A stretch of 6,214 nucleotides of DNA. Origin: an uncultured Lachnospiraceae bacterium (GTDB lineage Bacteria; Bacillota_A; Clostridia; Lachnospirales; Lachnospiraceae). The position numbers and the translations under genes were made by a program. Below, one piece after another: positions 1 through 6,099 of the stretch (position 1 is the stretch's first letter; each line of letters begins with the position of its first letter). Under the pieces are notes generated by a model. That model was not told the DNA's origin. It ran no database searches and saw nothing but the letters and a program-made list of their open reading frames with translations. Location: assembly GCA_946630765.1 (NCBI GenBank), contig CAMOZF010000112.1, positions 1-6,214 of the forward strand, read 5' to 3'.

Positions 1-1346
1 TTGCGGAGCTCGGAAAGCTTCAGCCGGTCGCCCTCCTGAAGCGTCAGGAGCCCCTTGTCTTTCTTGGGCTTTTCCTCGTCCGAATCGTAGGCAAGAAGGA
101 AGCCCTGGAAGGCAATGTGCGTCGAAACCGCGGTGAAAATCTCGCCGCTGCACTCAAAGCGGCCGCTCTGAGACTCATAGACCGCAGCCTTCATCCGGCT
201 CGCGACGAAGCGGCGGTAGATCAGATTGTACAGGCGGTAAAGATCGCGCTGCAGGTCGGAGCGCACAAGCTCCGGGGTCAGCGTCATATCCGTCGGACGG
301 ATCGCTTCATGCGCGTCCTGGGAAAGGTCCGAATTCTTAACCGCACCGGCGCCGACATATTCGCTGCCGTAGTTTTCCCGGACATAGGCCTTGCAGGCAG
401 CGTCCGCTTCCGCCGCGATCCGCGTCGAATCGGTACGAAGGTAGGTGATCAGACCGACCGTGCCGCGGCCGGGGATCTTGACGCCCTCATACAGCTGCTG
501 CGCGAGGCGCATCGTCTTCTGCGTGGAGAAATTCAGCTTGTTGGAAGCATCCTGCTGAAGCGTCGAGGTCGTAAAGGGATAGGGCGCGGCCTTTCTTCTG
601 GTCTGGTCCTTCTTCTCGATCAGCGTAAAGACGCCGTCCCGGACCTTGTCTTCAATGCTTCTGGCCTCCTCTTCCGAGGAAACCGTCCGCTTCCTGTCGC
701 CGTTTCCATAGTAGTCGGTCGAAAGACGGACATTTCCGGATTCTTCGGCAAGATCCGCCTCGATCGTCCAGTATTCCTGCGGAATAAAGGCGTTGATCTC
801 CGCCTCCCGGTCACAGACGAGCCGAAGCACCGCGCTCTGCACGCGGCCTGCGGAGAGCTTGCCCTTGACCTTTTTCCAGAGGATCGGCGAGAGCTCGTAG
901 CCGACGACACGATCCATGACCCGGCGCGCCTGCTGGGCATTCACGAGGTTTTCATTCAGAGACGTCGGATTCTTGATCGCTTCCTTGACCGCGTTTTTCG
1001 TGATCTCGTTGAAGGTGATCCGGTAGACCGGCTTGCCGGTTTCCCGAAGCTTCAGGCCCTGCAGAAGGTGCCAGGAGATCGCCTCTCCCTCACGGTCCGG
1101 GTCGGTCGCGAGATAAATCCGGTCGGCTTTTTTTACGGCCTTTTTCAGCTCGGCCATCACGTCGCCCTTGCCGCGGATCGTGATGTATTCCGGCTCAAAA
1201 TCGTGTTCGACATCGACGCCGAGCCGGCTTTTCGGAAGATCCCGGATATGTCCGGCAGAGGCCACGACGTCGTAGCCGCTTCCGAGGAATTTCTTAATTG
1301 TGTGCACCTTGGCAGGCGACTCCACGATAATCAGTTTATTCGCCAT
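1..1346 (-). CDS. topA: DNA topoisomerase I (type IA), N-terminal 448 codons, cut by window edge
   Basis: Relaxes negatively supercoiled DNA by single-strand passage through a covalent 5'-phosphotyrosine intermediate; cytoplasmic. Reading from the ATG at 1346, the protein starts MANKLIIVESPAK, the TOPRIM motif with Glu9. The metal-binding motif TDPDREGEA follows with Asp82, Asp84 and Glu86. QQARRVMDRVVGYELSP and GKLSAGRVQSAVLR are typical type IA segments. The catalytic tyrosine is Tyr302 (codon 441-443) in GLITYLRTDS, followed by DAHEAIRPTD. Family members in Clostridia are usually near 700 residues, so about a third is missing; any C-terminal zinc-finger domains lie outside the window. No stop or frameshift is seen. 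The start is supported by AAGGAG six bases upstream, and it overlaps the end of the pgsA-like gene by 11 bases. In Bacillus, topA instead sits beside dprA and trmFO, so this placement is lineage-specific. The identification is very secure. Confidence 0.97.
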   Translation of the reverse strand, partial: MANKLIIVESPAKVHTIKKFLGSGYDVVASAGHIRDLPKSRLGVDVEHDFEPEYITIRGKGDVMAELKKAVKKADRIYLATDPDREGEAISWHLLQGLKLRETGKPVYRITFNEITKNAVKEAIKNPTSLNENLVNAQQARRVMDRVVGYELSPILWKKVKGKLSAGRVQSAVLRLVCDREAEINAFIPQEYWTIEADLAEESGNVRLSTDYYGNGDRKRTVSSEEEARSIEDKVRDGVFTLIEKKDQTRRKAAPYPFTTSTLQQDASNKLNFSTQKTMRLAQQLYEGVKIPGRGTVGLITYLRTDSTRIAAEADAACKAYVRENYGSEYVGAGAVKNSDLSQDAHEAIRPTDMTLTPELVRSDLQRDLYRLYNLIYRRFVASRMKAAVYESQSGRFECSGEIFTAVSTHIAFQGFLLAYDSDEEKPKKDKGLLTLQEGDRLKLSELR

Positions 1347-1920
1347 CCTCTGCTCCTTCCTGCGGTCTTCCGGCCTTCAGTGTTCTGATATAGCGAAGGG
1401 TGTACATCGTAAACGAGTAAAGCATCATGGCGCAGCAGACGCCGATCGAGATCCAGGAGATCACATCCGGCAGCCGCGGCGGCCACAGAAGATGCAGGCC
1501 GATCATGATGAAAAGAAGCACCGTCGTGAGCTTTCCGTGCCACACGGCCCCCTTGACAACGCCGGTCTTTTTGGCGGTCACGAGTCCCAGTATGCCGCTC
1601 GTGATTTCCTTGACGACGATAATAATCGCCGGAATCCACATCTGCTTGTATTTAAAAAGGAGACAGACCATAAAGCCGATCTGGGTGAGCTTGTCCCCCA
1701 CGGGGTCCAGTGCTTTTCCGACCCTGGAAACCGTGTGCGTTTTTCTGGCAATCGGTCCGTCGATCACATCCGACAGACAGGAGATGACGCCGATCACGGC
1801 GGTCCAGAGAATGCTGTCCTTCACTATATAGGTGTACATAAATACCGGAACGAGAAGGATCCTGAAAAGTGACAGAAGATTCGGTATTGTAATGATTTTG
1901 TTCGTGGTTTCGTTTTCCAT
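1336..1920 (-). CDS. pgsA: CDP-alcohol phosphatidyltransferase, PgsA-like (phosphatidylglycerophosphate synthase)
   Basis: A 194-residue membrane enzyme expected to transfer a phosphatidyl group from CDP-diacylglycerol to glycerol 3-phosphate, the committed step to phosphatidylglycerol. The whole family signature DG-x2-AR-x8-G-x3-D-x3-D is present: Asp51, Asp54, Gly55, Ala58, Arg59, Gly68, Asp72 and Asp76, in SDVIDGPIARK and GKALDPVGDK. About six hydrophobic segments are visible, near residues 12-34, 36-52, 78-91, 95-114, 131-147 and 152-175. The tail is hydrophilic and acidic (GRPQEGAEDGE). Length matches PgsA (about 180-200). The start is the ATG at 1920 with GAAGG five bases upstream. The substrate is inferred: cardiolipin synthase (CDP-DAG type) and other family members share the motif. 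DGP and DPVGD differ from the commoner DGY and DPLAD forms. It follows rlmB by 34 bases and overlaps topA by 11. Confidence 0.85.
   Translation of the reverse strand: MENETTNKIITIPNLLSLFRILLVPVFMYTYIVKDSILWTAVIGVISCLSDVIDGPIARKTHTVSRVGKALDPVGDKLTQIGFMVCLLFKYKQMWIPAIIIVVKEITSGILGLVTAKKTGVVKGAVWHGKLTTVLLFIMIGLHLLWPPRLPDVISWISIGVCCAMMLYSFTMYTLRYIRTLKAGRPQEGAEDGE
1353..1358 (-). promoter_or_regulatory. Ribosome binding site of topA, inside the pgsA-like gene
   Basis: The minus strand reads AAGGAG, then six bases (CAGAGG), then ATG at 1346-1344. The site lies entirely within the last codons of the upstream gene. Ribosomes finishing that gene would therefore arrive at the topA start, which suggests translational coupling (inference). 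Confidence 0.8.
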
Positions 1921-1932
1921 AACTGCCTTCTT

Positions 1933-1948
1933 AAAAAGCTTTACGCTT
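1933..1948 (-). terminator. Weak hairpin plus T-run between rlmB and the pgsA-like gene
   Basis: On the minus strand AAGC and GCTT pair around a five-base loop (GTAAA), and the second arm runs into TTTTT. The stem has only four pairs, so at most partial termination is expected. It lies in the 34-base gap after the rlmB stop and just before the next ribosome binding site. It could lower expression of the two distal genes, or be chance. Confidence 0.2.
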
Positions 1949-1954
1949 CGTATT

Positions 1955-2704
1955 TCAGCCCGTCACACGCTGTCTCACAATTTCATATGCCAGAACGCCC
2001 GCTGCAACAGAGGCATTCAGGGAGTCAATATTGCCCTTCATGGGGATCGAGGCGATCATATCGCACTTCTCCCGGACAAGCCGCGGAACCCCAGAGCCCT
2101 CGGCGCCGATCACAAGGCCGATCGGACCGCGCAGATTCAGATCGTACATTCGCTGCCCGTCCATATCGGCGCAGACAAACCAGAGGCCCTGCGCCTTCAG
2201 ATCGTCAATCACTGCGGCGATATTCGTCACTCTGGCGACCCTGGTGTAATTCACGGCGCCGGCCGAGGTCCGCTCCACGGTCGCATTCAGCGAGGCCGCG
2301 CGGTTTTTCGGAATGATCACCCCGTGCGCGCCGCACAGGTTCGCCGTCCGGATGATCGCCCCGAGGTTATGCGGATCCTCAATTCCCGCAAGGATAAAGA
2401 GGAATGGATCCTCTTCCCGGGCCTTCGCCTCCTTAAGAAGATCCTCCACCTCATAGTAGCTGTAGCCGGAAATCTCCGCGACAACGCCCTGGTGCTTTCC
2501 GTTCGGACTCAGCTTCTGAAGCCGCTCCTTTGGCACGGTCTGCACCCGGATGCCGGCCTTTTTCGCCTCCTTCAGGATGCTGCCGAGAACACCGTCCGAC
2601 AGCCCCTCCTGCAGGACCAGCCGGTCCACGCGCTGTCCGGAACGGAGCGCTTCAAGCACCGCATTCCGGCCCTCAATGATCAGATTTTCACTCTCAGTTT
2701 TCAA
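1955..2704 (-). CDS. rlmB: 23S rRNA (guanosine-2'-O-)-methyltransferase RlmB-like (SpoU/TrmH, SPOUT family)
   Basis: Uses S-adenosylmethionine to methylate a ribose 2'-OH; E. coli RlmB modifies G2251 in the 23S rRNA P-loop. This 249-residue protein matches the family length (E. coli 243). The N-terminal L30e-like RNA-binding domain spans about residues 7-80, opening with IIEGRNAVLEAL and including KHQGVVAEI. The SPOUT domain follows with all three motifs: motif 1 DPHNLGAIIRTANLCG (Asn113, Arg119), motif 2 IGLVIGAEGSGVPRLV (Glu202), and motif 3 IPMKGNIDSLNASVAAG (Ser228, Asn230). The last two motifs form the trefoil knot that holds the cofactor. The start is a TTG at 2704, chosen because GGAG lies seven bases upstream, no ATG is nearby, and homology begins within ten residues. 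It sits 17 bases after mrnC, as in the Bacillus mrnC-rlmB (yacO) pair. The exact target nucleotide is inferred by homology. Confidence 0.93.
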   Translation of the reverse strand: MKTESENLIIEGRNAVLEALRSGQRVDRLVLQEGLSDGVLGSILKEAKKAGIRVQTVPKERLQKLSPNGKHQGVVAEISGYSYYEVEDLLKEAKAREEDPFLFILAGIEDPHNLGAIIRTANLCGAHGVIIPKNRAASLNATVERTSAGAVNYTRVARVTNIAAVIDDLKAQGLWFVCADMDGQRMYDLNLRGPIGLVIGAEGSGVPRLVREKCDMIASIPMKGNIDSLNASVAAGVLAYEIVRQRVTG

Positions 2705-2711
2705 GATATTT

Positions 2712-2715
2712 CTCC
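2712..2715 (-). promoter_or_regulatory. Ribosome binding site fixing the TTG start of rlmB
   Basis: GGAG stands seven bases before TTG (2704-2702) within the 17-base gap after the mrnC stop. No alternative ATG or GTG is in frame close by, so this site decides the start. A TTG start would be expected to make translation weaker than from ATG (inference). Confidence 0.7.
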
Positions 2716-2721
2716 GCTGTT

Positions 2722-3174
2722 TCAGATCTCTTCGGACTCGAAGCCGACCCGCACAAGCTCCACCGCCCGCGCATACTGCCCGGAGAGATAGAGATAGCCG
2801 ATCAAAGCCTCCAGCCCCGTCGCCTCATGATATTCCAGAATCGAGGCGTTTTTCGCCTTGGTGTAGACGGAAGCATTCCTCCCGCGGCGGTAAACCGCCT
2901 CCTCTTCCTCCGTAAGAAGAGGAAGCAGAAGCTTCATGATCCGCGCCTGCGTCCGCGCATTCGCGCGCGCCGAACAGTCTCTGTGCAGCTTCTGCACCTG
3001 CCGGTTACCCCGGTGCAGCATCTCTGTCCGGTTGACCAGCTCATAGATATTGTCGCCGATATAGGCCAGCGCGAGGGGCGAATACTGGGAAGGATCAATT
3101 TCCGGAAGCTCAAACTGACCGCTGATCTCGGCGATCAGGTCCTCCTGCTGTTTTTCTGTCAGGCCTTCTCCCAT
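2722..3174 (-). CDS. mrnC: Mini-ribonuclease III (Mini-III), 23S rRNA maturation
   Basis: A 150-residue RNase III-type catalytic domain without the C-terminal double-stranded RNA-binding domain, as is typical of MrnC. In Bacillus subtilis the enzyme is a dimer that trims the base-paired ends of 23S rRNA precursors, aided by ribosomal protein L3. The RNase III signature is YSPLALAYIGDNIYELVNR, with catalytic Asp41. The second acidic site is EATGLEALIGYLYLSG, with Glu122. The segment between them is rich in Arg and Lys (RDCSARANARTQARIMK; YRRGRNASVYTKAKNA), fitting RNA binding. The start is the ATG at 3174 with AAGGA five bases upstream; it begins inside the end of cysS, overlapping by 16 bases. 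Its position between cysS and rlmB is the classical Firmicutes arrangement. The function is inferred from family and context and is secure. Confidence 0.94.
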   Translation of the reverse strand: MGEGLTEKQQEDLIAEISGQFELPEIDPSQYSPLALAYIGDNIYELVNRTEMLHRGNRQVQKLHRDCSARANARTQARIMKLLLPLLTEEEEAVYRRGRNASVYTKAKNASILEYHEATGLEALIGYLYLSGQYARAVELVRVGFESEEI

Positions 3175-4577
3175 GTCGTTCCTTCTCTGGTATCCTTCAG
3201 AACAATTCCCTTTTCAAGAAGCTCCGCGCGGATCCGGTCCGCCTCGGCAAAGTTCTTTTCCTTCTTCGCCGCCTTCCGTAATGCGATCTGCTCCTCGATA
3301 TAAGCACTCAGTTCCTCGTCTTCTTCGCCGCCTGCCTTTTCCGCGCGCTCGCGGAAAAGATCAAGAGACAGCACGCGGTCAAAGCTTTCGATCAGGGCTT
3401 TCTTCGTCGCGGCATCGGTATCTGCCTTCAGAACGTCGTAAAGCACGGTCAGCGCCATCGAGGTATTCGTGTCGTTTCCGATCGCCTCCTTGAAGCGGGC
3501 ATTGTATTCGTCAAATACTTCCTGATCCACCTGGTCCTGGCCTTCGGCGTCCTTACTGATCTGGATGCAGCGCTTCAAAAGCTTCGAGAAGGCCGAGGAC
3601 GCATTCTGGAGCGCCTCAAAGGAAAACTCGAGCGGCTTTCTGTAGTGTGACTGCAGGCAGAAGAAACGGTAGACCAGCGGATCAAAGCCCTGCTCTTCGA
3701 GCACCGAAACGGTCAGGATATTGCCCTTGGACTTACTCATCTTGCCCTCGCGGTCATTCAGATGATGTACGTGGAACCAGTAATTGCACCATTTGTGGCC
3801 GAGGTAGGCTTCCGACTGCGCGATCTCGTTCTCGTGATGCGGGAAGATGTTGTCGACGCCGCCGCAGTGGATGTCCATGTATTCGCCGAGATGCTTGAGA
3901 CCGATGCAGGAGCATTCGATGTGCCAGCCCGGATAGCCGACCCCGAAGGGGCTGTCCCATTTCAGCGCCTGATCCTCGAACTTGGACTTCGTGAACCACA
4001 GGACGAAGTCATTGCGGTTCCGCTTATTGGTATCCTCTTCCACATCGTCGCGCACGCCGACCCGCAGCTCCTCTTCGCTCTGATTTCCGAGCACATAGTA
4101 GTTTTCCAGCTTCGAGGTGTCAAAATACACATTTTCGCCGGCCTTGTAGGCATAGCCCTTCTCCAGAAGCACCTCGATCATGTGGATAAACTCAGGAATG
4201 CACTGCGTCGCAGGCTCCACGACGTCGGGCATCTTGATATTGAGCTTGTCCATGTCTGAGAAGAATGCCTTCGTATAGAAGTCCGCGATCTGAAGGACCG
4301 TCTTGTGCTCTCTTTTCGCGCCGGCGACCATCTTATCCTCGCCCGTGTCGGCGTCCGAGGACAGGTGTCCGACGTCTGTGATATTCATGACGCGCTTCAC
4401 ATCATAGCCGAGATACCGGAGCGTCTTCTCCAGAATATCCTCACAGATATAGCTTCTGAGATTTCCGATATGCGCAAAATGGTACACGGTCGGGCCGCAG
4501 GTATACATTGCAACCTTTCCCGGAATATGGGTTCTGAACGGCTCCACACGTCTCGTCAGCGTATTGTACAGTTTCAT
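3159..4577 (-). CDS. cysS: Cysteine--tRNA ligase (class I)
   Basis: Activates cysteine with ATP and loads it onto tRNA-Cys in the cytoplasm. The 472-residue length fits the family. The Rossmann-fold domain opens with [15 protein letters not shown], which carries the HIGH-type motif (residues 36-39). KMSKS lies at 279-283 in [12 protein letters not shown]. The catalytic zinc ligands by alignment with E. coli (Cys28, Cys209, His234, Glu238) are Cys27, Cys222 (GWHIECSC), His247 and Glu251 ([12 protein letters not shown]). The C-terminal helical region ends in the usual [17 protein letters not shown] pattern, so the gene is complete. One unusual feature is [11 protein letters not shown], where many homologues have DIHGGG; I recall the Cys form from Lachnospiraceae. 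The start is the ATG at 4577 with GGAG nine bases upstream (an AAGGA lies closer). It is 28 bases after cysE and overlaps mrnC by 16. Confidence 0.97.
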   Translation of the reverse strand: MKLYNTLTRRVEPFRTHIPGKVAMYTCGPTVYHFAHIGNLRSYICEDILEKTLRYLGYDVKRVMNITDVGHLSSDADTGEDKMVAGAKREHKTVLQIADFYTKAFFSDMDKLNIKMPDVVEPATQCIPEFIHMIEVLLEKGYAYKAGENVYFDTSKLENYYVLGNQSEEELRVGVRDDVEEDTNKRNRNDFVLWFTKSKFEDQALKWDSPFGVGYPGWHIECSCIGLKHLGEYMDIHCGGVDNIFPHHENEIAQSEAYLGHKWCNYWFHVHHLNDREGKMSKSKGNILTVSVLEEQGFDPLVYRFFCLQSHYRKPLEFSFEALQNASSAFSKLLKRCIQISKDAEGQDQVDQEVFDEYNARFKEAIGNDTNTSMALTVLYDVLKADTDAATKKALIESFDRVLSLDLFRERAEKAGGEEDEELSAYIEEQIALRKAAKKEKNFAEADRIRAELLEKGIVLKDTREGTTWEKA

Positions 4578-4605
4578 CGGATCCTTCTCCTTTTCTAAAT
4601 ATTCA

Positions 4606-5268
4606 TCAATCCGACCAGATCTGTGCCGGATGCTTCTCTGCTTCTTCCTTTTTCTTCAGTTCATCCAGACGTTCACGCAGCTCGTCCATCTCGTTCTGGA
4701 CCGGGTCCGGAAGATCGGTCTGGTTCAGATCCTCGTACGGAATGCGGACATTGTTCATCTTCACGACATGGCCTGGCACGCCGACAACTGTGGAATTCGG
4801 CGGGACGGGCTTCAGGACAACCGAGCCCGCGCCGATCTTACTGTTCTCGCCGATCGTAAAGGATCCGAGGACCTTCGCGCCGGCGGAAATCATCACATTG
4901 TCGCCGATCGTCGGATGACGCTTTCCCTTTTCCTTGCCGGTACCGCCGAGGGTCACGCCCTGATACAGCGTTACATTTTTCCCGATGATCGTCGTCTCTC
5001 CGATCACGACGCCGTGGCCGTGGTCGACGAAAAAGCCTTCCCCGATCGTCGCGCCGGGATGAATCTCAATCCCGGTCTTATGCGCCGCGCGCTGCGAAAT
5101 GCGCCGGGCGCGCAGATATTTGCCGCGAAGATACAGCTTGTGCGACCGCCGGTAGGCAAGCATGGCCCGGAAGCTCGGGTAGAGGAAAACCTCCCACTTG
5201 CTTTTCATCGCCGGGTCACGGTCCGCGATGAGCTGCATCTGCTCTTTGATAAACTTGATCAGATTCAT
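4606..5268 (-). CDS. cysE: Serine O-acetyltransferase (short type)
   Basis: Transfers acetyl from acetyl-CoA to L-serine, giving O-acetylserine for cysteine synthesis by CysK. From the ATG at 5268 the protein has 220 residues, close to the B. subtilis short form (217). A helical N-terminal region (1-60) precedes a left-handed beta-helix of hexapeptide repeats (about 66-165). Active-site segments are [11 protein letters not shown] (His70), [12 protein letters not shown] (Asp82, His83, the latter matching E. coli His158) and [30 protein letters not shown] matches the Bacillus enzyme, and a charged helix ([18 protein letters not shown]) closes the chain. A frame-extended TTG start at 5301 would add 11 residues and overlap the ispF stop, but it has no properly spaced ribosome site, whereas AGGA lies six bases before 5268. 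The tail ends WSD rather than the Ile needed for CysK docking in E. coli-type enzymes. It follows ispF by 29 bases. Confidence 0.95.
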   Translation of the reverse strand: MNLIKFIKEQMQLIADRDPAMKSKWEVFLYPSFRAMLAYRRSHKLYLRGKYLRARRISQRAAHKTGIEIHPGATIGEGFFVDHGHGVVIGETTIIGKNVTLYQGVTLGGTGKEKGKRHPTIGDNVMISAGAKVLGSFTIGENSKIGAGSVVLKPVPPNSTVVGVPGHVVKMNNVRIPYEDLNQTDLPDPVQNEMDELRERLDELKKKEEAEKHPAQIWSD

Positions 5269-5274
5269 AATTGA

Positions 5275-5278
5275 TCCT
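5275..5278 (-). promoter_or_regulatory. Ribosome binding site that selects the ATG start of cysE
   Basis: AGGA stands six bases (TCAATT) before the ATG at 5268-5266 in the ispF-cysE gap. The competing in-frame TTG at 5301 has a GAGGA touching it with no spacer, which is poor geometry. The site therefore favours the shorter, 220-residue protein. Confidence 0.65.
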
Positions 5279-5297
5279 AACTGATTGTCCTGACTTT

Positions 5298-5771
5298 TCA
5301 ATCCTCAAGGAGCAGGCAGACCGCCTGTGCGGAAATTCCTTCGCTCCTCCCCGTAAATCCGAGATGCTCTTCTGTCGTCGCCTTGACGCTCACCCGGGAA
5401 ATCGGGATTTCAAGCGCCGCTGCGATATTTTTCACCATCGCATCATGATAAGGCGCCATTTTGGGCGCCTGCGCGATGATCGTGGAATCGATGTTCGAGA
5501 TCCGGTACCCGGCATCCCGCACACGCTCCCCGACAATCCGAAGAAGCACGAGGCTGTCCGCGCCCTCATAGGCGGGATCACTGTCCGGGAACAGCTTCCC
5601 GATATCCCCGAGCGCCGCTGCCCCGAGAAGCGCATCCGAAATCGCGTGCAGCAGAACATCCGCATCCGAATGACCGAGAAGCCCCCGGTCCCAAGGGATT
5701 TCGACGCCGCCGATGATAAGCTTCCTGCCCTCCGTGATCCGATGCACGTCATAGCCGGTTCCGATCCTCAC
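5298..5771 (-). CDS. ispF: 2-C-methyl-D-erythritol 2,4-cyclodiphosphate synthase (MEP pathway)
   Basis: Converts CDP-methylerythritol 2-phosphate to the cyclic diphosphate with release of CMP, a step in isopentenyl diphosphate synthesis; cytoplasmic trimer in the family. The 157 residues match the usual size (155-160). The zinc ligands are visible as Asp8 and His10 in GTGYDVHR and His42 in [11 protein letters not shown]. Other family segments are [12 protein letters not shown] (His34, Ser35), GDIGKLFPD and [18 protein letters not shown], which carries the nucleotide-binding threonine and glutamate. The start is the GTG at 5771, fixed by a perfect AAGGAGG five bases upstream. It is the first gene after a clear promoter, with a predicted leader of only about 33 bases. 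The ispD gene that precedes it in Bacillus is absent from the window. It is complete and unremarkable in sequence. Confidence 0.96.
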   Translation of the reverse strand: MRIGTGYDVHRITEGRKLIIGGVEIPWDRGLLGHSDADVLLHAISDALLGAAALGDIGKLFPDSDPAYEGADSLVLLRIVGERVRDAGYRISNIDSTIIAQAPKMAPYHDAMVKNIAAALEIPISRVSVKATTEEHLGFTGRSEGISAQAVCLLLED

Positions 5772-5776
5772 ACTGT

Positions 5777-5783
5777 CCTCCTT
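5777..5783 (-). promoter_or_regulatory. Strong ribosome binding site fixing the GTG start of ispF
   Basis: AAGGAGG, fully complementary to the 16S rRNA 3' end, lies five bases (ACAGT) before GTG at 5771-5769. It settles the start codon and should compensate for the weaker GTG. Confidence 0.88.
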
Positions 5784-5810
5784 CAGATACCTTTCGCATC
5801 ATAAACGTAT

Positions 5811-5839
5811 ATTCTAACAGAAATCCTCCGCTTCTTCAA
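5811..5839 (-). promoter_or_regulatory. Sigma-A-type promoter with extended -10, for the ispF-topA operon
   Basis: On the minus strand the -35 box is TTGAAG (5834-5839, four of six consensus bases). A 17-base spacer follows, then the -10 box TAGAAT (5811-5816, five of six). The -10 is preceded by TG plus one base, the extended -10 arrangement. Transcription would start near 5804, giving a leader of about 33 bases to the ispF GTG. That is too short for a T-box or riboswitch, so no cysteine-responsive attenuation is visible. The -35 box contains the TGA stop of the preceding transporter remnant. Start-site mapping is not available here; the prediction rests on sequence and spacing. Confidence 0.75.
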
Positions 5840-6060
5840 GTATTTCCGGAAGATTCCATAATCGCAGCCTTCTTTTTCAGCGGAATCTGCGAGAGAAGCA
5901 CCGCGCTGAGCATCAGAAGACAGCCCAGATAATCCCTTCCCGTCAGCCGTTCCTGAAGGATCAGTGCACCCGCCGCATTGCCTTTCTGCATCACAAATGC
6001 CGTACCCCAAATCAGTGCTGCAAGAAGCGGAAGCAGAGTCTGTCGGATCTGTCTGGGCAT
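5836..6060 (-). pseudogene. EamA/DMT-family transporter remnant with large internal deletion (or a two-segment small membrane protein)
   Basis: The 74-codon frame starts at ATG 6060 with AGGAG seven bases upstream and ends at TGA 5836-5838. Residues 9-25 (LLPLLAALIWGTAFVMQ) resemble the first membrane helix of EamA-domain drug/metabolite transporters. Residues 31-62 (GALILQERLTGRDYLGC, then a hydrophobic stretch to SQIPL, then KKK) resemble the last helix with its preceding GERL-type motif and basic tail. Full-length members have about 290 residues and ten helices, so roughly 210-220 residues are missing between residues 26 and 31 (about 5968-5985), in frame. It could be a deletion pseudogene, an assembly collapse, or a surviving two-helix protein. 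A full transporter cannot be made from it. Resemblance was judged from memory of the family; no alignment was run. Confidence 0.65.
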
Positions 6061-6076
6061 GGGTTCTCCTGTCGTT

Positions 6077-6099
6077 AAAGCCGCCTTCCGGCGGTTTTT
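6077..6099. terminator. GC hairpin resembling an intrinsic terminator, close upstream of the transporter remnant
   Basis: CCGCC (6081-6085) and GGCGG (6090-6094) form a five-pair stem with a four-base loop. Flanking A and T runs extend the pairing. On the plus strand it is followed by TTTTT, the better terminator geometry, although no plus-strand gene precedes it. On the minus strand the loop is GGAA (a GNRA tetraloop) and the tail is CTTTAAC, a weaker terminator that could end a gene lying to the right. It sits only six bases upstream of the AGGAG of the remnant, so it may also act as a leader structure. Confidence 0.45.

Larger units (their letters stand above)
1..5804 (-). other. Predicted seven-gene operon ispF-cysE-cysS-mrnC-rlmB-pgsA-topA
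   Basis: All seven genes share one strand. Successive junctions are 29 bases (ispF-cysE), 28 (cysE-cysS), overlap 16 (cysS-mrnC), 17 (mrnC-rlmB), 34 (rlmB-pgsA) and overlap 11 (pgsA-topA). None of these gaps has room for a convincing internal promoter, and only one weak hairpin (1933-1948) interrupts. The upstream limit is the promoter at 5811-5839; the downstream end lies outside the window. Internal promoters inside coding sequence cannot be excluded by eye. Confidence 0.7.

Noticed and set aside
117..1388. A 423-codon open frame on the plus strand
   Set aside because: It lies antisense to topA, which has every type IA motif. The translation is Arg/Asp/Leu-rich with no recognisable domain. 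Such long shadows are common opposite GC-rich coding sequence.
1832..2791. A 319-codon open frame on the plus strand
   Set aside because: It runs antisense through rlmB and into the ends of the pgsA-like gene and mrnC. No domain is visible, and the opposite strand is explained by conserved enzymes.
3762..4259. A 165-codon plus-strand frame opposite cysS
   Set aside because: Antisense shadow of conserved cysS coding sequence; its composition mirrors the complementary codons.
4564..5274. A 236-codon plus-strand frame opposite cysE
   Set aside because: It is antisense to cysE almost end to end, with no recognisable family.
5298..5301. A four-base TTGA stop/start overlap joining ispF and cysE
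   Set aside because: The TTG has no properly spaced ribosome site; the ATG 33 bases further on is better supported.
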